IMG/VR virus record: IMGVR_UViG_3300031741_000001
Coordinates: 1 to 64,000 of that record
Origin: a virus
Length of the DNA: 64,000 nucleotides
Strand: one strand, 5' to 3'
The position numbers and the translations under genes were made by a program. Of this stretch, positions 25,734-33,700 are shown one piece after another; positions within the stretch are counted from its first letter, which is position 1; every line of letters starts with the position of its first letter. Below the pieces are notes generated by a model. The model made no database searches, had not been told where the DNA came from, and worked only from the letters and a program-made list of their open reading frames with translations.

Positions 25734-25750
25734 TTATAGTATAATATGGT
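25734..25750 (-). promoter_or_regulatory. promoter-like motif before DNA ligase
   Basis: The minus strand reads ACCATATTATACTATAA, 12-28 nt before the ligase ATG. It is related to, but not identical with, the TATwAGTATA group. Confidence 0.35.
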
Positions 25751-25762
25751 ATTTTTAAGTTA

Positions 25763-25972
25763 TTATTTACGTACGATACTAGTATTGATATCTAAAACCC
25801 CCGTAACCATATCGAGAATTATTTCTTTCTCCATGGTGTGTTTAGCGGGGAATAACTTTTTAAAAATAATATCTAAAGATTCTTGTAGTTTAGTAATATT
25901 TAATTTATCATCTTTAGTATTTTTAAGAATACAATTATTCGTCTCGGCTTTAAATAGCGCCTGCTTATCCAC
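25763..25972 (-). CDS. small hypothetical protein, GTG start
   Basis: 69 residues starting at GTG 25972, whose G is shared with the TAG stop of the preceding gene; AGAGG lies upstream. The product is helical and mixed in charge, with no recognised motif. No better ATG exists in frame for this length. The gene could be shorter or not real, but spacing and frame fit the tight packing of this operon. Confidence 0.5.
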   Translation of the reverse strand: MDKQALFKAETNNCILKNTKDDKLNITKLQESLDIIFKKLFPAKHTMEKEIILDMVTGVLDINTSIVRK

Positions 25973-26250
25973 TATCTGCCTCTCGATAACTCTAAGTATT
26001 TTTTACTATATTTAAGATTCTTATAAATCTTTTTAATATCTTTTCTAGATAGCTCACGAGAGGTCCTGACGGTCACATGCACCGAGTAGACACCGACACA
26101 TTTTTCTTGGTGGATGCTGAAGCAGTCCCCATAGTTATTAAAACTATTTATTGTTCGAGCATCGTCTAAACGCATTCTTTTTGGATGTCCTAACTCTTTT
26201 AGTAAAACGCATATCTTTTTTATCGTTTTCTTTTTACTGATTATTATCAT
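25972..26250 (-). CDS. small basic hypothetical protein
   Basis: 92 residues from ATG 26250, chosen because AAGGATAATAAAA lies just before it; the ATG at 26277 has no ribosome site. The product is very basic with a beta-rich centre (VGVYSVHVTVRTSRELS). The gene begins inside the end of the zinc-finger gene (17-nt overlap). No family is recognised. Confidence 0.55.
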   Translation of the reverse strand: MIIISKKKTIKKICVLLKELGHPKRMRLDDARTINSFNNYGDCFSIHQEKCVGVYSVHVTVRTSRELSRKDIKKIYKNLKYSKKYLELSRGR

Positions 26251-26665
26251 TTTTATTATCCTTATAAAGTTTAGCATGTTCGGAAGAACAAAAACTATTA
26301 TTATGATTTTTCTCTTTTCCGCAGTAAATACAATAGCTTACCTTAGTTTTTGTTCTATGCCTTAACCCACTTAGCGGTCCTAGTGTGGGAGAATTAAGTC
26401 CTCCCAAAGAATCCATTATCGTTTCAATTTTAGGTTTTTTATTCATTATCACTGCCTCACATTTTTTAAGTTGCTCATCGTTGGGATTATATCCAAGTAA
26501 TACTACATCATATCTATTCCGTAAAGCTTCCATAACCATAGGAGTTGCTTTACCCGTTCCTATTATCCCTATTCGTGGCTTTCCGACTCCAGCCATAGCG
26601 AATTGAGGTTTAGGTAATTCATGCTCATCTAACTTTACTAAGTTTTGTATAACATCGTCGTTCAT
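26234..26665 (-). CDS. Rossmann-like domain with C-terminal zinc finger
   Basis: 143 residues. The middle has RIGIIGTGKATPMVMEAL followed by VVLLGYNP, which looks like the first beta-alpha-beta of a nucleotide-binding Rossmann fold (GxGxxx turn). The C-terminus holds CIYCGK, then CSSEH, a Cys2-Cys-His zinc site. I know no named family with this pairing. AAAGGATATAGATTT precedes the ATG. Its neighbours are small unknown genes of the ligase operon. A nucleic-acid-linked sensor or adaptor is speculation. Confidence 0.6.
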   Translation of the reverse strand: MNDDVIQNLVKLDEHELPKPQFAMAGVGKPRIGIIGTGKATPMVMEALRNRYDVVLLGYNPNDEQLKKCEAVIMNKKPKIETIMDSLGGLNSPTLGPLSGLRHRTKTKVSYCIYCGKEKNHNNSFCSSEHAKLYKDNKNDNNQ

Positions 26666-26685
26666 AAATCTATATCCTTTAAGAC

Positions 26686-27387
26686 CTAAGTCTTAGATTT
26701 TTTCAATACTATTCCATATCTCCAGTTGCCGTACGGATGTTCTAGCGTAGGGGCTAAGAAGTCGTCTATACTAGTTCCTCCGTAAGAAATTCCAATCGCA
26801 TTAAAAAGTTCTTCATTTCCCCAATCCTTTGGAGGATGCCCTCCCATGCATGGAAAGATATGTTCTTTTTTAAGTTCCTCCATAGTCTTGCTTTTAGGAT
26901 AACAAACAAAATCAAAACGCTGGTTTATGTTTTTTAAAAACAGTTCATCAGCAGTAGGTTCTCTTTCAGTTTCAATAACTGGTGTCATGAAAGGGAATTC
27001 AATATTGATACGTTTCAGTTCTTGTTTTAAGATATTAGCCATTATAGCTAACGAGCTTTTAGGCATTGAAAGACTTCTAAAATCTTCTATTTTTAAAAGA
27101 TCTGATACCGTGTACTCTCCAGCTGATTTATCAGGAGTAGTATCTTCAATATCTTTAATAATTCTATATGTTGTAGAGATTGCGTGAGATCCCATCTCTC
27201 CCAAAGTAATACACGCTATAGTATTCTTAATGAATCCTACTCTAACTACAGTCTGTATTACTCCTCCCTCAGATCTATGTATAGCAATACATGTGTATTT
27301 CTCGTTTAGTTTAAATTCTTTAAATAGTTTATTGCCATTTTTCTTTAACCATTCCGATATATATTCAAGTTTTTCTCCAGTATCCAT
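26686..27387 (-). CDS. hypothetical protein (233 aa)
   Basis: 233-residue mixed alpha/beta protein with no recognised family. A beta-rich first third (CIAIHRSEGG, then TVVRVGFIKN) is followed by a helical region, then a Gly/Pro/His-containing segment (FPCMGGHPPKDWGN). Its ATG overlaps the stop of the preceding gene by one base, and AGGAG lies upstream. It is part of the leftward message of small genes. Confidence 0.65.
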   Translation of the reverse strand: MDTGEKLEYISEWLKKNGNKLFKEFKLNEKYTCIAIHRSEGGVIQTVVRVGFIKNTIACITLGEMGSHAISTTYRIIKDIEDTTPDKSAGEYTVSDLLKIEDFRSLSMPKSSLAIMANILKQELKRINIEFPFMTPVIETEREPTADELFLKNINQRFDFVCYPKSKTMEELKKEHIFPCMGGHPPKDWGNEELFNAIGISYGGTSIDDFLAPTLEHPYGNWRYGIVLKKSKT

Positions 27388-27857
27388 TAGAATGTACTCC
27401 TGTCTATTTCCGAGAATCGCTCGACCGTTTTAGGATATTTAATCTTTAAAATTTTACAAATTAAATCTAGACTATCTTCGAAGATAGCTTCATCGTCAGA
27501 ATCTCCAAAACCAGTATTGCTGTATTTTTTAAAAATTTCATCTAACTTTTTCTTAGCGTCTGTATCATTAATAACTTTTGGTTTTGGAAAGACTTTATTA
27601 TGAATTATCTTATTCCAGTCCCACGCCAATTCGTGTTTTTTAAAACTAAAATTCTTTTTAACTTTAGTTCTTATTCCCCGTAAAGATATTCTAGTATGGA
27701 TTTCTTCTTCTCTAACGGTTTCGAAAATAAGTTCACCATCTTCTATTTTTATATAATTTAGAGTATATCCGCAACTGAGATATATCGGATAATTGATGCT
27801 ATCGGGATCTTCTTTGACTTTTTCAGTTATTTCTTTTAATTCTCTTTTATATTTCAT
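27387..27857 (-). CDS. hypothetical protein, paralogue of the next gene
   Basis: 156 residues. The block PDSINYPIYLS and the following strand KIEDGELIFE match PESIKYPIILD and EIVEEALAFD of the neighbouring 27854-28294 gene at the same relative place. The C-termini share a YPKT/FPKT motif. The two are therefore likely tandem duplicates. GGGAGGTG is a strong ribosome site, and its ATG overlaps the upstream stop by four bases. Function is unknown. Confidence 0.65.
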   Translation of the reverse strand: MKYKRELKEITEKVKEDPDSINYPIYLSCGYTLNYIKIEDGELIFETVREEEIHTRISLRGIRTKVKKNFSFKKHELAWDWNKIIHNKVFPKPKVINDTDAKKKLDEIFKKYSNTGFGDSDDEAIFEDSLDLICKILKIKYPKTVERFSEIDRSTF

Positions 27858-28294
27858 AGCGCACCTCCCTTACTCTTGCATATTCTCGCATAAGTTTTAG
27901 GGAATCCTCGTTTTATTAAACTATTAAGACGGGTGAGAGATTCCCGTATATGATTCTTTTTAATATGGTTACCTGTTTCAGATTCTATTATAGAATCTGA
28001 TTTAATGAATATAGAATAATGAATTGCTACAATCCACACATCGCTCATATCAGAAACAGATTCGGCTAGTCCCCTTGGCGTGTTTATAAAAAGCCTCTTT
28101 ACTTCAGCGTAGTTATCGCTAATATCAAAAGCCAACGCTTCCTCTACTATTTCCATTTTTACTAAAAGCCATTTATCATCCAGAATTATAGGATATTTAA
28201 TGCTTTCAGGTTTATTATTGACTCTAGTTAAGATCTCGTCAAAGATATTATTTATCTCAATAGATTTACTAAATTCGCTCATTAGCTTCGACAT
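27854..28294 (-). CDS. hypothetical protein, paralogue of the previous gene
   Basis: 146 residues from ATG 28294, which follows GAGGAGAAACAAA; an in-frame TTG further up is part of that site. It has the same core block as its downstream neighbour (PESIKYPIILD) and a basic C-terminal helix ending FPKTYARICKS. It is the first gene after the terminator at 28386-28411, so it probably heads the leftward message that runs to 22494. Function is unknown. Confidence 0.65.
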   Translation of the reverse strand: MSKLMSEFSKSIEINNIFDEILTRVNNKPESIKYPIILDDKWLLVKMEIVEEALAFDISDNYAEVKRLFINTPRGLAESVSDMSDVWIVAIHYSIFIKSDSIIESETGNHIKKNHIRESLTRLNSLIKRGFPKTYARICKSKGGAL

Positions 28295-28385
28295 TTTGTT
28301 TCTCCTCAATGTAGTTATGTTATTTTAAACCTTCTTCTAATAATATAATATATTTCTATTTTTCGTTTGAGAAAAAAAAAGAAAA

Positions 28386-28411
28386 ACAGCTCTTCCGTAC
28401 GGAAGAGCTGT
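28386..28411 (-). terminator. strong terminator of the head operon on the minus strand
   Basis: ACAGCTCTTCC pairs with GGAAGAGCTGT around GTAC. The A-run at 28371-28385 gives a T-run directly after the stem on the minus strand. It ends leftward transcription coming from 30803 or beyond. Confidence 0.9.
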
Positions 28412-28623
28412 AGATAGATCTGACATAAGAACAGGGTAACTCTTATATGAAATAACTTAAACTGATAAGTATCCCAACTTTCCTATTTTGCGAATATAGT
28501 TTCACACCTAGTATATGTTGCACATTGTTATCCACGTTAATATGAAATAACACGTTTCTACTTTTTATGTATATAGTAAAAACGCTACGTGATGGTGGTC
28601 AGTCCAGACCTAAAATTTAAAGG
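28412..28623. other. 212-nt intergenic stretch with direct repeats, no ORF
   Basis: It lies between the small acidic gene and the terminator, so it is a long 3' leader or a separate RNA. It contains two copies of ATATGAAATAAC (28445-28456 and 28540-28551), a small GGTC/GACC hairpin (28597-28610), and a single TTATCCACG one base away from a DnaA box. No ORF of note was found on either strand. Confidence 0.5.
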
Positions 28624-28743
28624 TTAATCATCGTCATACATCATATCATCGTCGTCACAATCCATATCTCTACGCATCATTTCATCATTATCATCATCCA
28701 TATCTTCTTTACTATTTCTGTTATTTACACCTAAAATATTCAT
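28624..28743 (-). CDS. 39-residue acidic protein with MNIL start
   Basis: ATG 28743 overlaps the TGA of the preceding gene (ATGA). The product is MNILGVNNRNSKED followed by a run dominated by Asp and Met, and it ends in three Asp. The first four residues and the DNA TTAAAATATTCAT-type start are shared with the inner-head-like genes at 36246-45335. A DNA-mimic, metal-binding or head-interior peptide are possibilities. Low complexity makes coding less certain, but overlap and start support it. Confidence 0.55.
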   Translation of the reverse strand: MNILGVNNRNSKEDMDDDNDEMMRRDMDCDDDDMMYDDD

Positions 28744-29300
28744 AATATTTCTAAATCCTTTCGTGAGACTTTTATATAATTACTAAAATTAACTATCTGC
28801 GGCAAGTATTTAAAATGCGCTCCTGGGGCTCTGTCCCACAGTTCTTTATTTTTTACTTTATTGGTATACGCTTTCGTAAGCTGTAGTAGTCTACTTCCAG
28901 ACTCTATCAATTCTACTTTTCTAGAAATTTGAAGTACCGAATCTCCTGTAAGTTTAGAAAAATCCAATCTAAATCTATATTTTATTTTAATTATCCCTGC
29001 TAAATCTATGGGAGTAAAATAAATACCATAATTGATGTAAGGCTTATTTAACGCTCCTCTATAGAAAAGATTATAAGCTGCTTTCCAGTATATTTCTGCG
29101 TTCTCTAAAGGTGTGTTGTATTCGGAAACCCCCTTTAGTTTTAATGAAATAGCTCTTTCAGCATAACCATATACTCTTTCATGGCTTAGATTTCTATTGA
29201 CTGGAAGCAATTTTCCTAGTTTTAAAATTTTATCTAAACTAGCTTCATCAAAAACATAGTGATATATAGCCACTTTCTTATTCAACCCTAAAACGCTCAT
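28740..29300 (-). CDS. hypothetical protein, faint ADP-ribosyltransferase resemblance
   Basis: 186 residues from the second of two adjacent ATGs, which is better spaced from AGGAGAT. The N-terminal AIYHYVFDEASLDKILKLG, then LLPVN, and a later YGIYFTPIDL, recall the opening of DarT/KptA-like ADP-ribosyltransferases (HxT, helix, then YFSP). No catalytic Glu can be assigned. It lies at the distal end of the head operon, after the 29309-30592 gene. Treat as unknown with a weak hint. Confidence 0.6.
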   Translation of the reverse strand: MSVLGLNKKVAIYHYVFDEASLDKILKLGKLLPVNRNLSHERVYGYAERAISLKLKGVSEYNTPLENAEIYWKAAYNLFYRGALNKPYINYGIYFTPIDLAGIIKIKYRFRLDFSKLTGDSVLQISRKVELIESGSRLLQLTKAYTNKVKNKELWDRAPGAHFKYLPQIVNFSNYIKVSRKDLEIL

Positions 29301-29308
29301 CATATCTC

Positions 29309-30592
29309 CTATAGAAATTTAAATGATTGTAAAATTATATATTGGATAAAAGCTATTCTCAATGTGGCTTTAGTAGATTCTCTTTTTACTTTAATATTTT
29401 TATCTATAAAAATACCAACACTATCCTTTATAGAAAGTAGATCTTCATTGAGTATCCTACTACTCTTATAAATATCTGAAGTCTTTTTAAGGATAGCTAA
29501 TTTCGATTTAAAGTTAACTGTTTTATCCAACATGCAGAATCTTAAAGTTTTTTGGACTATATAAGATATTAGAACTTTATATCCTTTAAGATAAGTTATA
29601 TTGTTTTTCTTAAGTATTTCATTTTGAGTTTGGTTCTTATATTGTAAAATAGCCAAATCTGAGAAATGAGTCAAAAGGGTTCTTAGTATAGTAGGATTGA
29701 TATTCTTATTAAGCCCTACCACTAGCTGTATCATTTCATGATCTATGAATTGATTCATATTAAGAGCACTACTAGCAACATTTAAGATAATATTATCAAA
29801 AGATGAAGTGAGTTCTTTAATTACTTTCTCTCCTGCAATATTCCCGACTAAGTCTTCCTGTCTGAATTGTTGCTTCTCATCTCTCACTCTATAAAACTCT
29901 CTTACTATTTTTCTTATCTGTAATCGCATCCTAGTATTTATATCAGTAATGACATAAACTACTTTTTTATCCGAAGTGAAATTAATCAATGTTTTATAAT
30001 GGATAGAATCAATCTTCATTAATTCTTTGCATCTATTCTCTAGAACAGCTTTCCATGTCGGAGTTCTAGGATTCTTAATATCGAACTTATAACTAAGCTC
30101 ATCTATAGTTTGTTCCATTACAGTTTGTTGAGGAGTATACGGGAACATATAATTCACACAAGAAGTGAAAAATTTATAATTTAACATTTTTAAAAGTGTG
30201 AAGATAAATATTTCTTTTTCTTTACTAGACACCGATGATTTATATCCGCAATGACAAAGCCAGATTGTTAGAATGTTGTACGCATCGCAGAAAACACTAT
30301 TGGTTGGATCTTTAACTTTCTTTCTTAGATAGATAAGATATTCCGTAGTGTATATAGTTTGTCTAAATTCTTCAATATTAATATCAAAGATATCAAAAAT
30401 CATATTGTATTCTGTTGGTAAAAAATACATCCTATTAACACCCAATAGTCCTGTATTGAGAGCTAAAGGATGTTCTTTCTTAACTTCAAAAACTGAACAC
30501 ATCTTTACTAATTGAGCTATTCTAGAAGAAGTAATAGGAACGTTATATTTTAAACTAAGCGCTTTCTTCAATGTCGGTAGTTGGTTTTCCAT
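29309..30592 (-). CDS. hypothetical helical protein (427 aa)
   Basis: Start chosen at ATG 30592 because GAAAGAGATA lies just before it; an ATG at 30619 has no ribosome site. The protein is long, helical and basic throughout, with no Walker, metal or membrane motif that I can recognise. It overlaps the end of the zinc-finger gene by 38 nt. Its place after the terminase, zinc-finger and head genes suggests a packaging or virion role, but an early host-takeover protein is equally possible. Confidence 0.65.
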   Translation of the reverse strand: MENQLPTLKKALSLKYNVPITSSRIAQLVKMCSVFEVKKEHPLALNTGLLGVNRMYFLPTEYNMIFDIFDINIEEFRQTIYTTEYLIYLRKKVKDPTNSVFCDAYNILTIWLCHCGYKSSVSSKEKEIFIFTLLKMLNYKFFTSCVNYMFPYTPQQTVMEQTIDELSYKFDIKNPRTPTWKAVLENRCKELMKIDSIHYKTLINFTSDKKVVYVITDINTRMRLQIRKIVREFYRVRDEKQQFRQEDLVGNIAGEKVIKELTSSFDNIILNVASSALNMNQFIDHEMIQLVVGLNKNINPTILRTLLTHFSDLAILQYKNQTQNEILKKNNITYLKGYKVLISYIVQKTLRFCMLDKTVNFKSKLAILKKTSDIYKSSRILNEDLLSIKDSVGIFIDKNIKVKRESTKATLRIAFIQYIILQSFKFL

Positions 30593-30803
30593 CATTATCT
30601 CTTTCAGTAGTTTGAACATAGTGGGGACACGCTATAACTGAAACGAATCCTTTCTTATGCTTACATTCTTTTCTACAATAATCGCAAGTTTCACAAGTTT
30701 CATTGAATGGATTTTTAAGACAAGATGAGTAATGTCCGTTATAGAATTTCTCTTCTGTGAAAGTTTGAAAGCAATATTTACAAGTGTATGTTTTTTTATT
30801 CAT
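30555..30803 (-). CDS. small zinc-finger protein
   Basis: 82 residues with two metal sites: CKYCFQTF followed by HYSSC (a C2HC finger, residues 8-28), and CETCDYCRKECKH (36-48), with a further CPH downstream. The C-terminus is acidic and polar. It is the first gene after a nonstructural-type motif at 30832-30852. Such phage zinc-finger proteins often bind DNA or host proteins. The target is unknown. Confidence 0.7.
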   Translation of the reverse strand: MNKKTYTCKYCFQTFTEEKFYNGHYSSCLKNPFNETCETCDYCRKECKHKKGFVSVIACPHYVQTTERDNDGKPTTDIEESA

Positions 30804-30831
30804 TTATGAGTCCTTTAAGGTTAATTGTTTT

Positions 30832-30852
30832 CCTATACTATGTTATATAATA
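30832..30852 (-). promoter_or_regulatory. nonstructural-class promoter motif
   Basis: The minus strand reads CTATTATATAACATAGTATA, ending about 30 nt before the zinc-finger ATG. It has the AGTATA core shared by the nonstructural group and lies just after the terminase stop. Confidence 0.4.
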
Positions 30853-30857
30853 GCTTT

Positions 30858-32960
30858 CTAAAACCTTAAGTTAGCGAATACCTGTAGACTGCGTTCTGAG
30901 CCATCAAAAAGATTAAACTCTACATTTTCAGTTTTCTTTTTAGCTTGATCCATAGATATTATTTTTGGTTCAATAATATCTTTATCTAATAGAGACTCTA
31001 AAGATTTAATTTCATTTTGATAACCCATCTTTAAAGTAGGAGAAAAACATTCTTCTTCTTTTTTCTTTATCCTTTGAAGTCTATCGAAGATCTTCAGTTG
31101 CTGTTCTTTATATTTAGGGTCTACTTTAGCCCCATCGTGGGTGATATTCTTTAAGAAGATATTTCTATCTACTCCATAAAGATTAATATTCTTACCGTGA
31201 AGAATAAAAAAACAAGATAATAAATACGCTATAGTTAAATCGTCATTCGATCCTACCATATGATCTATTCTATTGTTTTTAATTATCAATCCTAATATTT
31301 CTGAAATAAGATCGGGATCGAATATTTTATCATAGTTGGTATCTAGAGCTTGGGGCATTACCGTTTCAAATAGAATATCTCTAGAAGCAGCTCCTGTCCA
31401 AAAACCAAACTTTTTAATAATATCTCCATCGACTGATGGAATTTCGGTAATCAATTCTTTATCTTGAGTATACTCCTGATAGTAGGCATTATAAATACGC
31501 TTTAATGGATTTAATTCTTTTTCCAATAGGGCTAATATTAGAAAGTCTAAAAGTACTTTACCATTTTTATTACGCTCTGGAATAAATATAGATTTCGGGA
31601 ATTCTAATAACATACTTAAAATATTTTTCACAACATAAGCAAAATTAGTTAGATTACATTTCCAAGTACACACCACGGACATATCTCTAGGGTCTGTCAT
31701 GACCATAGTAGTGAAATCTATCCCTACATTATCGCTAGTATCGGATCCTATAACGAATGGGATATTTTTCTCTTCATACTTTTTGAACTTTGAAGGGTGA
31801 GTAAACCACCTTATAACTATTCCATTTTTAACTTCAACGAAAACTGGTTCTTTAATATTATCTTCTAACTTCTTAGACATATCTTTACTTATTGCTGATA
31901 GTCCTGACGTATGCTCCCATTTATTTAAAAAGTCACAGGCTATAGTAGCTGGATCTTTATCTACAGTAACCTTCTTGAGCCAAGCAGCGTCTTTGCCTAA
32001 TTGTAAATGGCTATATTCCAAATAACACATTTGGTTATTAGAATTAGAATCTACTACAGTTTTAAGCTCTTCAACGTTTTTAGAATCATATAACTTCTCA
32101 GTAAACCGCATACAATTATTCTTAATACCGTAAGCGTATAGCCCGCAAGGATCTGATAATCTACCAGCTGTTGTAGTAATCATGTTAGTACAAGGAAACC
32201 CAGTTGCTCTAATTTGATCTGCAGCTGCGGTTATAGCTGATGTAGCTGAAGGGTAAGATAGATCGTTATTGATATAATGTCCGAACTCATCCCAATGCTC
32301 AAGACCTATCGACGGACCTCTACCTTGACTACTAGCTCTTAATTTACTTGTTTGAGCAACGAAAGTTTTATACTTAGTTTTTAAGAAGTTATAACTAACT
32401 CCTTCTTTATTATTTGTATCGACTACTGAATTTTTAATTAGAAATTGCGGTAGAGCGTCTCTTATTAGTTTTAATCTCTCTACATTCTCTAGAACCAGAA
32501 TATTATCTTTAGCAAAAAGTGCTGCTGATAAATCCTGTCCAGCTAAATAACATACCCAAACAAAAACACTGATAGCTGCGATAGTTTTACCTATCTGCCT
32601 AGGCATTGTTAGAAATGGAGTAATTGAATTACAAAAAAGCCAAGTTAATCCAACATTGGCTCTATTGAAAATATATGGAGAAGTTCCGGATCCCTGCGAG
32701 GGAACTCTAGCCACTTCTCGTAACATATACCATATATTGATTTTACATTCAACAGCTATCCTAAGCTTCATCTCAGCTGATAAATCTTTACTGAACGGGT
32801 CAACATTTATTAATTGCGGTTGATAGAGAGCGAGAACAAATTTATTATTCTCTACTCCCATCCGTTTTAATAGCGTAGCAAATTTTACCGCAGAAAGATT
32901 ACTAGTCTGATAATGGCATATGGCATTCTTCTTAGAAAAATCTTCCTTAAATAAAATCAT
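30858..32960 (-). CDS. terminase large subunit
   Basis: 700-residue packaging motor ATPase/nuclease. The Walker A-like MPRQIGKT (residues 119-126) is typical of TerL. The Walker B region is IGLEHWDEFGHY, with a DE pair near residue 226. TTTAG in the coupling position follows near residue 262. The RNase H-like nuclease half starts with FVIGSDTSDNVGID and later has PERNKNGK. Its ATG overlaps the stop of the ClpP-like gene by four bases. No small terminase subunit was recognised in the window. The gene closes the head operon transcribed from 39585. Confidence 0.92.
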   Translation of the reverse strand: MILFKEDFSKKNAICHYQTSNLSAVKFATLLKRMGVENNKFVLALYQPQLINVDPFSKDLSAEMKLRIAVECKINIWYMLREVARVPSQGSGTSPYIFNRANVGLTWLFCNSITPFLTMPRQIGKTIAAISVFVWVCYLAGQDLSAALFAKDNILVLENVERLKLIRDALPQFLIKNSVVDTNNKEGVSYNFLKTKYKTFVAQTSKLRASSQGRGPSIGLEHWDEFGHYINNDLSYPSATSAITAAADQIRATGFPCTNMITTTAGRLSDPCGLYAYGIKNNCMRFTEKLYDSKNVEELKTVVDSNSNNQMCYLEYSHLQLGKDAAWLKKVTVDKDPATIACDFLNKWEHTSGLSAISKDMSKKLEDNIKEPVFVEVKNGIVIRWFTHPSKFKKYEEKNIPFVIGSDTSDNVGIDFTTMVMTDPRDMSVVCTWKCNLTNFAYVVKNILSMLLEFPKSIFIPERNKNGKVLLDFLILALLEKELNPLKRIYNAYYQEYTQDKELITEIPSVDGDIIKKFGFWTGAASRDILFETVMPQALDTNYDKIFDPDLISEILGLIIKNNRIDHMVGSNDDLTIAYLLSCFFILHGKNINLYGVDRNIFLKNITHDGAKVDPKYKEQQLKIFDRLQRIKKKEEECFSPTLKMGYQNEIKSLESLLDKDIIEPKIISMDQAKKKTENVEFNLFDGSERSLQVFANLRF

Positions 32961-33700
32961 TTTTTACCAATCCTTTCATTGAGAGCCGATGCTGGTATAA
33001 GCACAACCGCATTTTCTTCAAAGACTTCTTTAGCCTGGGCTTTAGTAATAATTTTTTTAGTTATTAGAAGATTTTTAATTTTAGTTTCTACTTTAAGTAA
33101 CATTTTATTATGAACTGTTATATCGTTAATATTTCCTCCAGCAGCTGCCATACTATTCTTAAGAATAATAAAGACCACGCTAGACCAAGTTAAAATATCA
33201 CCAGAAGCCCAAATCGCTATATCTGATAGTGAGAGGAGCGCGTTAGCGTGAGTGGTGACTTTAGCTTTACATGCTTTAATAGAACTTAATAATGCTAGAA
33301 CTCCTAGCCCATTAGTCCCCATGCTAGTTATTTCTATAATCAAATTAGAATTCTTGGGAACCGTTTCTAGTAAATGGAGAATGAATGGAAGAAACGTCAT
33401 AGATTTTCTATTAAGGTATAGTCTAAAAGTTAATTTCTTATCCGCTGATATAGTTTGTGAGACAAAAACATTAGCTGGAATCTGCTCAATTTTAGATAGA
33501 GCTCCATATGTTGGATCTAAAGGAGTTAAATCTTCCATCGCTGGAATCAATTCGTTTTCTAACAAAAAGTCTTCTTCCCATCTTTTAGATAACTCAAGAA
33601 AATCTCCTTTAGGTATACCTTCTTCTTCTTTTTTACCATTTAGAACTTTAGGTTTTAAGCTCTCTATTGATGTTAGATCAATATCATCTATTATATTCAT
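32957..33700 (-). CDS. ClpP-fold protein lacking catalytic residues
   Basis: 247 residues. Residues 90-210 align with the neighbouring ClpP-like protease. The strand-turn TSMGTNGLG replaces TPGGDVFGG, and ANALLSLSDIA replaces ANGLCASCGSL, so Leu158 stands where the nucleophile Ser should be. The His position falls at Asn/Ser of ILKNS. It is therefore probably an inactive partner, like plant or cyanobacterial ClpR next to ClpP. The N-terminal 85 residues are an acidic extension starting MNIID. It overlaps both neighbours by four bases. Confidence 0.6.
   Translation of the reverse strand: MNIIDDIDLTSIESLKPKVLNGKKEEEGIPKGDFLELSKRWEEDFLLENELIPAMEDLTPLDPTYGALSKIEQIPANVFVSQTISADKKLTFRLYLNRKSMTFLPFILHLLETVPKNSNLIIEITSMGTNGLGVLALLSSIKACKAKVTTHANALLSLSDIAIWASGDILTWSSVVFIILKNSMAAAGGNINDITVHNKMLLKVETKIKNLLITKKIITKAQAKEVFEENAVVLIPASALNERIGKK

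Noticed and set aside
28528-28536. DnaA box TTATCCACG as a replication origin
   Set aside because: Only one imperfect copy is present; a 9-mer with one mismatch is expected by chance in 64 kb.
29309-30592. Assignment as an RNA polymerase accessory subunit (phiKZ gp68-like)
   Set aside because: Size is similar but no shared motif could be seen; left as unknown.
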